NCBI GenBank assembly: GCA_030054175.1
Contig: JASGCM010000001.1
Span: forward strand, 186,001 to 250,000
Direction of reading: 5' to 3'
DNA length: 64,000 bases
Source: Alphaproteobacteria bacterium
Lineage (GTDB): Bacteria > Pseudomonadota > Gammaproteobacteria > Burkholderiales > Burkholderiaceae_C
The stretch's first letter is position 1, and each line of letters begins with the position of its first letter. Position numbers and translations under genes: made by a program. This document shows positions 48,486 through 57,530 of this stretch, in pieces. Under the pieces are notes generated by a model that saw only the letters and a list, made by a program, of their open reading frames with translations, searched no databases and was not told the DNA's origin.

Positions 48486-49448
48486 TTATTTGCGCCGAGC
48501 GCGCGGGTGGGCAGCATCGTAAGCTTTAGCAAGATGCTGAAAATCGAGTCGTGTGTAGACCTGTGTGGTGCTGATTTGGGCATGCCCAAGAAGTTCTTGA
48601 ACCGCACGCAGATCACCGCTGGATTGCAACAAGTGGCTGGCAAACGAGTGGCGCAGCATATGCGGGTGCACGGCGACATCGAGCCCGGCTTGGAAGGCAC
48701 GGCGGCGCAATCGGCCCCACACCGAGGTGGCAGTCAGGCGTGTGCCACCCCAACCAATGAACAGGGCTTGGGGCGCGGGCGCATCGGGTGCCAACCCTTG
48801 CTCGCGACATTGCACCCAAGTCTGCAAGGCCTGCGTGCAAACCTGCCCCAAGGGCACGCTGCGCCGCTTGGCGCCTTTGCCCAGCACATGGGCCAAACCT
48901 TCGCGCAGGTCAAGCCAACCCCGTTCTTGCGCGCTGCCGGCGATATCAAGCCCCACCAACTCGCCCACCCTCAACCCGCTGCCGTACATCAGTTCGGCCA
49001 TGGCGGCATCTCGCGCATCGAGCCAACGGGCCTTATCGGTGTCGGCTTGTGGCGAGCGGTGGTCGGCCAATCGCACGGCTTGGTCGACCGTCAGTGCTTT
49101 GGGCAAGGGTTTGGCGGCCTTAGGGGCTCGCACGCCCAAGACCGGATTGGCGGCCACCAAACCTTCACGCGCGGCCCAGGTGTAAAAGCCGCGCCAACCC
49201 GACAGGATCAGGCCAATGCCACGCGCACTGCGACCGGATTGGTTCATGCGAGCCAGCCAACTGCGCACATGGTGGGGCTGCACCTGCAGCACATCAAGCT
49301 GTGCGCCCTGGCACTGCACCTGCAATTTCCTCAAGTCTTCGGTGTACAGGGCGCAGGTCCGTTCGGCCAAGCGCTTTTCAAAGCGCACATGGTCCAAATA
49401 ACGCAGCAACTGGGGGGGTAGCGATGGGGGTGAGCGTTCTGCACTCAT
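48486..49448 (-). CDS. xerC: Tyrosine recombinase XerC
   Basis: A 320-residue site-specific recombinase that with XerD resolves chromosome dimers at dif. The N-terminal SAM-like domain is at LRYLDHVRFEKRLAERTCAL. Catalytic residues: Arg in YGSGLRVGELVGL, Lys in LGKGAKRRSVPLG, His/Arg in HMLRHSFASHLL, His in LLGHAQISTTQVYT, and Tyr in VYTRL. Third gene of dapF-DUF484-xerC, the usual order in proteobacteria, so a chromosomal housekeeping integrase and not a mobile-element one. Confidence 0.96.
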   Translation of the reverse strand: MSAERSPPSLPPQLLRYLDHVRFEKRLAERTCALYTEDLRKLQVQCQGAQLDVLQVQPHHVRSWLARMNQSGRSARGIGLILSGWRGFYTWAAREGLVAANPVLGVRAPKAAKPLPKALTVDQAVRLADHRSPQADTDKARWLDARDAAMAELMYGSGLRVGELVGLDIAGSAQERGWLDLREGLAHVLGKGAKRRSVPLGQVCTQALQTWVQCREQGLAPDAPAPQALFIGWGGTRLTATSVWGRLRRRAFQAGLDVAVHPHMLRHSFASHLLQSSGDLRAVQELLGHAQISTTQVYTRLDFQHLAKAYDAAHPRARRK

Positions 49449-49486
49449 GGCGTCAGTTGGCTGCGATCAGGAACCGGCTGGTGCCC

Positions 49487-50170
49487 TCAGACCTTCACCA
49501 ATCGGGTGAGCGCTGCACCCGCCAATTGACCGATGCGCTCCAACAAATCGGTACCCATGCCGGCGTGGTAGCGCTGCGCATCGGGTGAAGCCAGCACCAA
49601 TAGGCCAAGCAATTCTCCCAAAGGGTGACGCAGGGCCACTACCGCCATCGACTGCACAGACTTAGGATCGGCCAACCACCCATTGAGCTCTTCGTGGGCT
49701 GGCGCGCCGCAATAAGGCGCAGCCAGGGTCTCGGCCCAGGTTTTGACAACGTCGCTGACCGCTTGAGCGTATGGCTGATCGGCGTGCACGGCACTGACGC
49801 GCAACAAGCGTATGGCGGCTTGCGGCACCATGAACTGGGTCTGGATCTGCTCAACCATCAAGGGGGGCAACTGACCTGCCTCGGTGGCTGCCAGCAGGCT
49901 GGCTGCCCAACGCAGCAAACGGTCATTGAGTGCGCTGTATTCGGTGCCGTTGCGGATCATCTCCATGATGCGGGATTCCAGACCACGGATTTTGTCGCGC
50001 AACATCTCGGCCTGTCGCTCTTGCAAACTGACCGCCCTTGGGCCGTGCGGACTGGCCAAACGCACACTGGCCAACAACTCGGCATGGCGCTGAAAGAAAT
50101 CGGGGTTATGAACCAAATAGTTGGCAATATCGTCTTCGGTGATGGGGTTCATGCTGTCAGGTAAGTTCAT
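49487..50170 (-). CDS. DUF484 family protein (GAF-like)
   Basis: A 227-residue protein with the DUF484 N-terminus ([22 protein letters not shown]), a coiled-coil stretch ([20 protein letters not shown]) and a GAF-like C-terminal domain. Function is unknown, though it is nearly always between dapF and xerC. Its start overlaps the dapF stop as ATGA. Confidence 0.92.
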   Translation of the reverse strand: MNLPDSMNPITEDDIANYLVHNPDFFQRHAELLASVRLASPHGPRAVSLQERQAEMLRDKIRGLESRIMEMIRNGTEYSALNDRLLRWAASLLAATEAGQLPPLMVEQIQTQFMVPQAAIRLLRVSAVHADQPYAQAVSDVVKTWAETLAAPYCGAPAHEELNGWLADPKSVQSMAVVALRHPLGELLGLLVLASPDAQRYHAGMGTDLLERIGQLAGAALTRLVKV

Positions 50171-51033
50171 TCGGGGATCTCAATTTCGCCATGGAAAACG
50201 GTTTGGGCCGGGCCAGTCATGCGCACCGAATGACCCAAGCCGGGCCATTCGATGGTCAGACGACCACCGCGCGCCTGTACATCAACTCGGGCATCGAGCC
50301 AGCCCAGACGGATACCCGCCACCACGGCCGCGCAAGCACCCGTGCCACAGGCCAAGGTCTCTCCGGCGCCGCGCTCGAAGACCCGTAAATGGATCAGGCC
50401 ACGGTGCACGATTTGCATGAATCCGGCGTTCACGCGCCGAGGGAAAGCCGGGTGTCGCTCGATTTGCGGCCCCAGTCTTTCAACCGGCGCCAGTTCGATG
50501 TCTTGCACCCAAGTCACGGCGTGGGGGTTGCCCATCGAAAGCACGGCCACCTCGGCCGATTCTTGGCCGTACAAGGACAAACGCCACAGGAGGAAATCAG
50601 CGACTGGACTGACGCCGGGGCGGGCGTGCATCGGGTCGAACGGGATTTGAGGCGAATCAAAAATAGGCTGGCCCATGTCGACCGTGACGCGGCCGTCGGG
50701 CTGATCGCGCAGGGTGATGATGCCGCCTTGGACTTTGACGCGGACGTCGGCTTTTTGCGTCAGGCCTCGTTCTTTGACATAGCGCACGAAACAGCGCGCA
50801 CCATTGCCGCATTGCTCGACTTCCCCACCATCGGCGTTGTGTATCACGTACTCAAAGTCGGCTTCGGGCGTGGTGCTTGCGCGCACGCTGAGGATCTGGT
50901 CGGCCCCGACGCCAAAATGGCGATCGGCCAAAAAACGGTATTGCTGGGCGGTCAAATGCCAACGACCGCGTGTCTCGTCAAGGACAACAAAGTCGTTTCC
51001 AGCCCCTTGCATTTTGGTGAATGGCACTCGCAT
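50167..51033 (-). CDS. dapF: Diaminopimelate epimerase
   Basis: A 288-residue enzyme converting LL- to meso-diaminopimelate for lysine and peptidoglycan. The two catalytic cysteines lie in [14 protein letters not shown] and [28 protein letters not shown] is the N-terminal signature. ATG at 51033 (MRVPFTKM) or 51042 (MSLMRVPF) could start it; neither has a clear ribosome binding site. It supplies the substrate of the murE enzyme in this window. Confidence 0.97.
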   Translation of the reverse strand: MRVPFTKMQGAGNDFVVLDETRGRWHLTAQQYRFLADRHFGVGADQILSVRASTTPEADFEYVIHNADGGEVEQCGNGARCFVRYVKERGLTQKADVRVKVQGGIITLRDQPDGRVTVDMGQPIFDSPQIPFDPMHARPGVSPVADFLLWRLSLYGQESAEVAVLSMGNPHAVTWVQDIELAPVERLGPQIERHPAFPRRVNAGFMQIVHRGLIHLRVFERGAGETLACGTGACAAVVAGIRLGWLDARVDVQARGGRLTIEWPGLGHSVRMTGPAQTVFHGEIEIPE

Positions 51034-51089
51034 GAGCGACATTATTGAATAATTGGGTACACCACCCAAGTTTTTTTAACGGAAGCACC

Positions 51090-51632
51090 ATGAAAATTCC
51101 CGCCTGGACCCCCGAAGCCAAACCCCAACCCACCGAATTGGTCGACGCAATCGCCAAACGTCGAGGGGGAGATCTGCTGAACCTGGACCGCGTCCTGCTT
51201 TGGAGTGAACCCATCGCTCGAGGTTGGAATGTGTACATGAAGCACTTGCGCCAAGACCTGAGCACCTCTGCCAAATTGCGGGAACTGGCGATTTGTACCG
51301 TGGCGCTCCTGACCGGCGCCCATTACGAATACCACCACCACGCCCCCGAATTCAGAAAAGCCGGCGGAAACGACGCTGAGCTCGAGGCTCTGTCGCGTGC
51401 CGTCGCCGGTCAACCGGAAAACGGCGTGAATGAAGTCGACTTGGGTTTGCGCGAACAGTTGGTGGTGCAGTGGGCGGCCCAGATGACGCGCCAAATCAAG
51501 GTCAACGACGCCCTGTTCGAAAAATTGCGCCAGCACTTCGACACCACTGAGATCGTCGAAATCACCACCACCATTGCCAGCTACAACATGGTCGCACGGA
51601 TTTTGTTGACCACTGGCGTGCAGCCCGAATAA
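51090..51632 (+). CDS. Carboxymuconolactone decarboxylase-family protein
   Basis: A 180-residue all-helical AhpD-like protein. The family core is LRELAICTVALLTGAHYEYHHHAPEFRKAGG. The CxxC redox pair of AhpD is absent, and no cysteine pair is visible, so peroxidase activity is unlikely; some members are lactone decarboxylases, others uncharacterised. The ATG at 51090 has GGAAG upstream. It is followed 14 bases later by the NUDIX-lactamase fusion gene. Confidence 0.85.
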   Translation: MKIPAWTPEAKPQPTELVDAIAKRRGGDLLNLDRVLLWSEPIARGWNVYMKHLRQDLSTSAKLRELAICTVALLTGAHYEYHHHAPEFRKAGGNDAELEALSRAVAGQPENGVNEVDLGLREQLVVQWAAQMTRQIKVNDALFEKLRQHFDTTEIVEITTTIASYNMVARILLTTGVQPE

Positions 51633-51646
51633 GCGCAGGCCCTGCC

Positions 51647-53302
51647 ATGGTACGCCCAAGCCAGTTGTTGCACCCGGCGCGCACACCGGCACCGGCCCGG
51701 CCCGCCGCCACCTTGTTGCTGTTGCGCGATGGACCGCAAGGCATCGAGGTGCTGATGACGCGCCGCTCGCCCAACGCCAGCTTTGCCCCTGGTGCATATG
51801 TGTTTCCGGGCGGTGGCATCGACGCCGACGACGCCATGGCCATGGATGTGTGCCGACGCCGCCCCGGACAAAGCGATGAACTGGTCACACGAAGCGTCGC
51901 GGCGATCCGTGAAAGCCTTGAGGAACTGGGGCTGTTGTTGGCCTACCGGCCCGACGGTCTGGCGGCTGATGCCAGCGATGTGGCCGGCTTCAGCCGCCAG
52001 GCCAGCTTGGCCGAGCAGTGTCGTCAAAAAGGATACAAACTGGCCGTCGACCAAGTCTTTTACTTGGCTCACTGGATGACGGATCGCGATCTGCCTCGGC
52101 GCTTTGATGTGCCTTTTTTGGTCGCTCGGATGCCGGTCGGACAAACACCGGTGGCCGACGAGAGTGAGCAGTTTGAACCGGTCTGGGTCCGACCCGAGGA
52201 CGCTCTGAAGCGCCACCAGGCAGGAGATTTTTTCATCATCTTCCCCACCATCCGCACCCTGGATCGCCTGAAAAGCCATGCCAGTGTTGACTCGGTCTTG
52301 CAGGCCTGCGCCAGCGATCAGCCCTGGTTCACCAGCTGTCCGCGCGCCGGATGGCGACAAGGCCATGAAGAGCGATTCATGGAACACGAAGCGCCCTATG
52401 GCGAATTGGCCTTGACCTGCCCCGACGGTCAAATTGAGCATGAATTGGCCTGGCAGTACGAACACCCGGTGGCACTGCTGAAAAACCTGCAACGCCTGAC
52501 CTGCGGTAACCCCGGCGTGATGACTGGCCCAGGCACCAACAGCTATGTGGTGGGGGGCCCCGACAGTGGTCACATCGTGATTGACCCCGGCCCAGACGAG
52601 GCCGAACACCTGGAACGCCTTTGGCGGGCTGCGGGTGGCGACATCCGCATGATTGTTTGCACCCACTCGCACCCCGACCACTCACCCGGCGCACGACCAT
52701 TGCAAGCCCTGTGTGAACGACACGGCCATCGCCCCCCCATCTTGGGCCTGAGCTCTCTACCCACGGCACGTGCAGCCAGCCATTTCGTGCCCGATCGGGA
52801 ATTGGACGACAGCGAGCGGCTGATATTGACAGGCACAGAGGGCACACACACCTTGCGCGTCATCCACACCCCGGGGCATGCCGCCAACCACCTGTGTCTG
52901 GTGCTGGAAGAAGACGGCCTGCTGTTCAGCGGCGACCATGTGCTCAATGGCAGCACCACGGTGATCGACCCGCCCGATGGGCACATGGGCGACTACATTC
53001 GATCGCTCGACGCCTTGCTGGCGGCCTGCGCCAGCGACGGCATTGAATTCATTCTGCCGGCACACGGCCATGTACTGGGTAATCTGGACGGAGGGGTCTA
53101 TGACGCCGCCGATGTGATCCGCCGCCTGCGCGCGCACCGTTTGCAGCGAGAGGCCAAGATCATGCGGGTCATGCAAGACTTGCCCCAGGGCAGCATGCAA
53201 GATTGGGTAGAACGGGCCTACGACGATGTGCCACCGCGCCTGTGGCCGGTGGCCATGCGATCGTTGACCGCCCACGTCGAGCGCATCCGAGAGCTGGGCT
53301 GA
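51647..53302 (+). CDS. NUDIX hydrolase-metallo-beta-lactamase fusion protein
   Basis: A 551-residue two-domain protein. Residues about 20-235 look NUDIX-like: AYVFPGGGIDADD and RESLEELGLLLA (from Arg88) correspond to the NUDIX box, stretched by an insert between the glycine and REUxEE parts. Residues about 265-530 are a metallo-beta-lactamase fold: THSHPDH (His340, His342, Asp344, His345), TPGHAANH, FSGDHVL and LPAHGH are metal ligands, closest to the LACTB2/glyoxalase II-like group. The C-terminus resembles the extra winged-helix of LACTB2. Such fusions suggest hydrolysis of a nucleotide-like or CoA-like compound; the substrate is unknown. Confidence 0.88.
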   Translation: MVRPSQLLHPARTPAPARPAATLLLLRDGPQGIEVLMTRRSPNASFAPGAYVFPGGGIDADDAMAMDVCRRRPGQSDELVTRSVAAIRESLEELGLLLAYRPDGLAADASDVAGFSRQASLAEQCRQKGYKLAVDQVFYLAHWMTDRDLPRRFDVPFLVARMPVGQTPVADESEQFEPVWVRPEDALKRHQAGDFFIIFPTIRTLDRLKSHASVDSVLQACASDQPWFTSCPRAGWRQGHEERFMEHEAPYGELALTCPDGQIEHELAWQYEHPVALLKNLQRLTCGNPGVMTGPGTNSYVVGGPDSGHIVIDPGPDEAEHLERLWRAAGGDIRMIVCTHSHPDHSPGARPLQALCERHGHRPPILGLSSLPTARAASHFVPDRELDDSERLILTGTEGTHTLRVIHTPGHAANHLCLVLEEDGLLFSGDHVLNGSTTVIDPPDGHMGDYIRSLDALLAACASDGIEFILPAHGHVLGNLDGGVYDAADVIRRLRAHRLQREAKIMRVMQDLPQGSMQDWVERAYDDVPPRLWPVAMRSLTAHVERIRELG

Positions 53303-53342
53303 GCCGCTGCGATGTCGGCGCGGCTTCTGAGTCAATTCGACA

Positions 53343-53348
53343 GATAAT
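53343..53348 (+). promoter_or_regulatory. Possible -10 box of rnpB
   Basis: GATAAT lies seven bases before the first base of the P1 helix, the expected distance for transcription starting at the mature 5' end. I see no good -35 box. Confidence 0.35.
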
Positions 53349-53354
53349 GGGCGG

Positions 53355-53674
53355 GTGAAGTTCGCCAGGCCGTCGCTGGTGCAAGCGCCGAAAGGCCGCA
53401 CTGGAGGAACGTCCGGACTGCATAGGGCAGCTTAGGAGGTAACACCTCTCCACCGTGAGGTGAGGATCAGAGCAACAGAGACGAGCCGATTCAGTTCGGG
53501 TGAAACGGGCAATCTCTACGCGCAGCAATACCAAGTAGGCCAGCGTTGATGTGGTCCCGCAGAGCTGGCGGGTAGGTAGCACCGAGCCGGGTGGGTGACC
53601 CCCGGCCCAGATGAATGACGGTCACGTCCGGGGCGACTCGGGCGCACAGAATCCGGCGTATCGGCGAACTTCAC
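53355..53674 (+). ncRNA. rnpB: RNase P RNA (class A)
   Basis: The catalytic RNA that trims tRNA 5' leaders. The first 12 bases (GTGAAGTTCGCC) are fully complementary to the last 12 (GGCGAACTTCAC at 53663-53674), forming helix P1. GAGGAACGTCCGGACT near the 5' end and ACAGAATCCGGCGTAT near the 3' end are the conserved CR-I and CR-V strands of P4. GATCAGAGCAACAGAGA is the CR-II/III core. Length about 320 nt is normal for a bacterial A-type RNA. A short T run follows. Confidence 0.95.
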
Positions 53675-53704
53675 ATTTTTCTGGCCGAACATTGGGGTCG
53701 ATTA

Positions 53705-53725
53705 AATTGGGGTCTGACCCCAATT
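53705..53725. repeat. Dispersed palindrome, copy 4
   Basis: The same perfect palindrome core ATTGGGGTC-T-GACCCCAAT, preceded by a half copy ATTGGGGTCG at 53691-53700. It lies in the 97-base gap between rnpB and the COG2509 flavoprotein gene. The flank AATTAATTAA matches the inner side of the pair near 47.2 kb. Confidence 0.85.
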
Positions 53726-53771
53726 AATTAAGATCAGGGTTTGGGGAATAAACATCCTCCCACGGATTCAG

Positions 53772-55565
53772 ATGATTCGCATCACAGAGTTGAAGTTACC
53801 GCTCCAAGCGGTGCCGTTTGAAGAGCGTCGTGCGGCCGACGCACCAGCAGAGACCGATGCCGATCGGCAAATCCCGCCACACCCCGCGCAAGCACTGCGG
53901 GCACTGGCCGCCGGGGTGTTGGGTGTGCCCGAGGGATCGATTGCCCACCTGAATGTGTTCAAGCGCAGTTTTGATGCCCGAAAGGCAGAAATTCAAGTGG
54001 TGTACATCGTCGACTTGCAACTGAGCGACACCGCGACCGAAACGCAGGTCTTGGCACGATTGGCCAAGCACCCGCATGTGAGCGCCAGCCCCGACATGAC
54101 ATGGCGTGCCCCGGTGCAGCTTGCCGTTGCAGACTTCAGCACAGGCACACCGCGCCCCATCGTGGTCGGCTTTGGGCCCTGTGGCATGTTCGCAGCCCTG
54201 GTGCTGGCGCAAATGGGATTGAAACCGCTGGTGATTGAACGTGGCACCACGGTACGCCAACGCACCAAAGACACTTGGGGCCTGTGGCGCAAACATGCCT
54301 TGAAGACGGAAAGCAATGTGCAATTCGGCGAAGGCGGCGCTGGCACGTTTTCTGACGGCAAGCTTTACAGTCAAATCAAAGATCCGCGCCATCTGGGGCG
54401 CAAGGTGATGGAAGAGTTCGTGCGCTTCGGCGCGCCCGAAGAGATTCTGTTTGCCGCCCACCCCCACATCGGCACTTTCAAATTGGTGAAAGTGGTAGAG
54501 AGCCTGCGCGAAGAAATCATCCGCTTGGGCGGCGAGATCTGGTTCGAGCATCGGGTGAGTGATCTGCAGCGCGATGAGCGTGGTCACATTCAAGCCTTGC
54601 GCATCGAGTCTTTGAAAGAAAGCACTGCGTGCTGGGTGCCCAGCCGCCATGTGGTGATGGCGCTGGGCCACAGCTCGCGCGACACCTTCACCATGTTGCA
54701 CCGCCATGGGGTGAGCATGCAGGCCAAACCGTTTTCCATAGGGGTTCGCATCGAGCATCCTCAAGGCCTGATAGATCAAGCCAGGTGGGGCCAGCACGCC
54801 GGACACCCTTTGCTGGGTGCGGCCGATTACAAGCTGGTGCACCATGCGCAAAATGGCCGAACCGCTTACAGCTTTTGCATGTGTCCGGGGGGCACAGTAG
54901 TGGCTGCGACTTCCGAGCCCGAACGGGTGGTGACCAACGGCATGAGCCAATACTCACGTGCCGAGAGAAACGCCAATGCGGGCTTGGTGGTGGGCATCGA
55001 TCCCAGCGACTACCCGCAGCAGCCAGAGTTGATCGAGCAATGGGTGGGCGAAGACGGACAGGCCGTTCGACTTGACACCCGCGACTCGCCGAATGGGGCC
55101 CACCACTTGTCCGGCATCGTGCTGCAAAGACAGCTGGAGAGCGCGGCTTTTGTGGCTGGGGGTGGCGGCTACATGGCCCCTGGGCAGCGTTTGGGTGACT
55201 TTCTGGCGCGGCGCGCTTCGACCCAGTTGGGTGAGGTCGAGCCTTCCTACAAGCCCGGCGTGACCCCCACCGACTTGGCCCAGGTGCTACCGGACTTCGC
55301 CTTACAGGCCATGCGCGAGGCGCTGCCGGTCTTTGGCCGAAAAATCCGAGGCTACGACCTGCCCGACGCGGTGCTGACCGGTGTGGAGACGCGCACCTCA
55401 TCGCCACTGCGCATCGATCGGGACGACGTCAACCTGCAAAGCCCGAACTGCGCCGGCTTGTATCCGGCGGGGGAAGGGGCCGGCTACGCCGGTGGCATAT
55501 TGTCGGCGGCGGTCGATGGCATCAAGGTGGGCGAAGCCTTGGCACGCGCTTGGGTGCAGGAATGA
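53772..55565 (+). CDS. COG2509 FAD-dependent dehydrogenase
   Basis: A 597-residue flavoprotein. The first 110 residues form a small domain (LRALAAGVLGVPEGSIAHLN, KAEIQVVYIVDL). VVGFGPCGMFAALVLAQMG at about residue 133 is the FAD loop, with the glycines of GxGxxG, and QFGEGGAGTFSDGKLYSQIK is the family hallmark. FCMCPGG and LYPAGEGAGYAGGI lie near the flavin. These proteins are widespread but without a firmly known reaction. Its stop overlaps the radical SAM gene (ATGA). Confidence 0.88.
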   Translation: MIRITELKLPLQAVPFEERRAADAPAETDADRQIPPHPAQALRALAAGVLGVPEGSIAHLNVFKRSFDARKAEIQVVYIVDLQLSDTATETQVLARLAKHPHVSASPDMTWRAPVQLAVADFSTGTPRPIVVGFGPCGMFAALVLAQMGLKPLVIERGTTVRQRTKDTWGLWRKHALKTESNVQFGEGGAGTFSDGKLYSQIKDPRHLGRKVMEEFVRFGAPEEILFAAHPHIGTFKLVKVVESLREEIIRLGGEIWFEHRVSDLQRDERGHIQALRIESLKESTACWVPSRHVVMALGHSSRDTFTMLHRHGVSMQAKPFSIGVRIEHPQGLIDQARWGQHAGHPLLGAADYKLVHHAQNGRTAYSFCMCPGGTVVAATSEPERVVTNGMSQYSRAERNANAGLVVGIDPSDYPQQPELIEQWVGEDGQAVRLDTRDSPNGAHHLSGIVLQRQLESAAFVAGGGGYMAPGQRLGDFLARRASTQLGEVEPSYKPGVTPTDLAQVLPDFALQAMREALPVFGRKIRGYDLPDAVLTGVETRTSSPLRIDRDDVNLQSPNCAGLYPAGEGAGYAGGILSAAVDGIKVGEALARAWVQE

Positions 55566-57484
55566 ACAAGCCCCTGGGCAAGCAGAGTGGGTTTCGGGTC
55601 CTGAGCCTGATTCCCCCCATGACGCAACTCAATACGCCCTACCCGGTCAGCGCTTATCTGACGGGTTTTTTGCGTTCACTTGGCATCGATGCCTGTCAAG
55701 ATGACCTGGCGCTGAAACTGGTGCTGGCGCTGTTGCGCCCCGACACCTTGGCCCAGTTGCGACAAGAGGCTTTGGATGTGCCGATCGAGGCGCGCAGCGC
55801 CGTGGTCAACCAGTTTCTGGATCATTTTGAGCGCTACACCGAGACCATCGACGCCACGCTGGCCTTTTTGCAAGGTCGCGACCCGACCCTGTGCCATCGC
55901 ATCGCAGCCCGGGGGTTCTTGCCCGAAGGGCCCCGATTTGCTGCGGTCGACGCCTATGGCGAAGAAGAAGACCCATTGGGTTGGGCCTTTGGTGCCTTGG
56001 GCCAACAAGACCGGGCACGCCACTTGGCCACCCTGTACCTGAACGATTTGGCCGACGTCTGGCGAGATGTGGTCGACCCCCGCTTTTCCTTCGTGCGTTA
56101 TGCCGAATCGTTGGCATCAAGCCAGGCCAGCTACGACCCCATGGCGCAAGCGCTTGCAGCCCCGCTCAACCTGATCGATCGCACGCTGGATTCGTTGACT
56201 CAATCTGCGCTTGCCGCTCATGAACCCGATCTGTTGGTACTGTCGGTGCCCTTCCCCGGCGCCCTGTATGGTGCCTTGCGCATCGCCCAAACCGCACGCC
56301 GGATCCGCCCGGGGTTGCGCATCGCCTTGGGCGGCGGCTATGTCAACACCGAATTGCGTGAATTGGGCGAGCCTCGTTTGTTTGATTGGGTCGATTTCGT
56401 CACCCTGGATGCGGGTGAGCGTCCCTTGTTGAGCCTGATCGAGCATATACAAGGTCAACGCGGCGCGTCACGCCTGCAGCGTTGTTTTACCTGCGTCGAT
56501 GGCGCGGTGAAATACACGAACATGGCCGAGCCCGATATCCCCTTTGACGAGGTGGGTACACCCACTTGGCAGGGCTTGCCGATAGATCAGTACTTGTCGC
56601 TGCTGGATTTGCTCAACCCCATGCATCGCTTGTGGAGCGATGGGCGATGGAACAAGCTGACCGTGGCACATGGCTGCTATTGGAAGAAATGCAGCTTTTG
56701 CGACGTCAGCCTGGACTACATCTCTCGCTACGACGCCGCTTCGGCGCAGGTGCTGGTCGATCGCATGGAGAAACTGATCGCCGAGAGCGGGCAGACCGGG
56801 TTTCACCTGGTCGACGAAGCGGCTCCGCCGAAAGCGCTGAAAGCCATGGCCGAAGAAATCTTGCGACGGGGCTTGAAGGTGAGCTGGTGGGGCAACATCC
56901 GTTTTGAAAAAACCTTTACCCCCGAATTGGTCAACCTGTTGGCCGACAGCGGTTGCATCGCGTTGTCGGGCGGACTGGAGGTCGCCTCGGACCGCTTACT
57001 GCAATTGATGAAAAAAGGGGTATCGGTACAACAAGTGGCTCGGGTGACTCGCAGCATGGCCGATGCCGGTATATTGGTGCACGCCTACCTGATGTACGGT
57101 TTTCCCACCCAAACCGTAGAGGACACGGTGGATGCTCTGGAATACGTGCGCCAGCTGTTCGATGCGGGATGTTTGCACAGCGGGTTCTTTCACCGCTTTG
57201 CCTGCACCGTTCACTCACCGGTGGGGCAAGACCCGCAGGCCTATGGCATTGAGTTGTTGCCATTGCCCGAGGGCCGCTTTGCCCGCAACGATGTGGGCTT
57301 TGTCGATCCCACTGGTGCCGACCACGACCTGCTGGGGCGGGGCCTGAAGGCCGCGATCTACAACTACATGCACGGCATCGGGCTGGAGCGCGACGTGCGC
57401 GAGTGGTTTGATCTGCCGCGCAAACAATGTCCCAGGCCCACCGTAAGGCCTGATGCGGTTCGGCGTTGGTTACAGGAGCTGTGA
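55562..57484 (+). CDS. B12-binding-type radical SAM protein
   Basis: A 640-residue protein. Residues 1-310 resemble a cobalamin-binding region (LLVLSVPFPGALYGALRIA, RIALGGGYVNTELRELG). The radical SAM barrel has GCYWKKCSFCD: Cys372, Cys377 and Cys380 give Cx4Cx2C instead of the usual Cx3Cx2C, a variant seen in some B12-radical SAM families. YGFPTQTVEDTVDALEYVRQ is typical of the barrel end. The reaction is unknown. Translation is probably coupled to the flavoprotein gene before it. Confidence 0.88.
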   Translation: MNKPLGKQSGFRVLSLIPPMTQLNTPYPVSAYLTGFLRSLGIDACQDDLALKLVLALLRPDTLAQLRQEALDVPIEARSAVVNQFLDHFERYTETIDATLAFLQGRDPTLCHRIAARGFLPEGPRFAAVDAYGEEEDPLGWAFGALGQQDRARHLATLYLNDLADVWRDVVDPRFSFVRYAESLASSQASYDPMAQALAAPLNLIDRTLDSLTQSALAAHEPDLLVLSVPFPGALYGALRIAQTARRIRPGLRIALGGGYVNTELRELGEPRLFDWVDFVTLDAGERPLLSLIEHIQGQRGASRLQRCFTCVDGAVKYTNMAEPDIPFDEVGTPTWQGLPIDQYLSLLDLLNPMHRLWSDGRWNKLTVAHGCYWKKCSFCDVSLDYISRYDAASAQVLVDRMEKLIAESGQTGFHLVDEAAPPKALKAMAEEILRRGLKVSWWGNIRFEKTFTPELVNLLADSGCIALSGGLEVASDRLLQLMKKGVSVQQVARVTRSMADAGILVHAYLMYGFPTQTVEDTVDALEYVRQLFDAGCLHSGFFHRFACTVHSPVGQDPQAYGIELLPLPEGRFARNDVGFVDPTGADHDLLGRGLKAAIYNYMHGIGLERDVREWFDLPRKQCPRPTVRPDAVRRWLQEL

Positions 57485-57489
57485 ATGCG

Positions 57490-57513
57490 AAAGGGCCGCT
57501 TACGCGGCCCTTT
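57490..57513. terminator. Bidirectional terminator between radical SAM and htpX genes
   Basis: AAAGGGCCGC, loop TTAC, GCGGCCCTTT: a perfect 10-base stem six bases after the radical SAM stop and 18 bases from the htpX stop on the other strand. A-T ends on both sides let it work for both convergent genes. Confidence 0.85.
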
Positions 57514-57530
57514 GCACGCCACAGGCAGAA

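Noticed and set aside
48486-49448. Tyrosine recombinase as a sign of an integrated element
   Set aside because: Its place after dapF and DUF484 and its motifs identify housekeeping XerC; no att repeats or cargo genes were seen.
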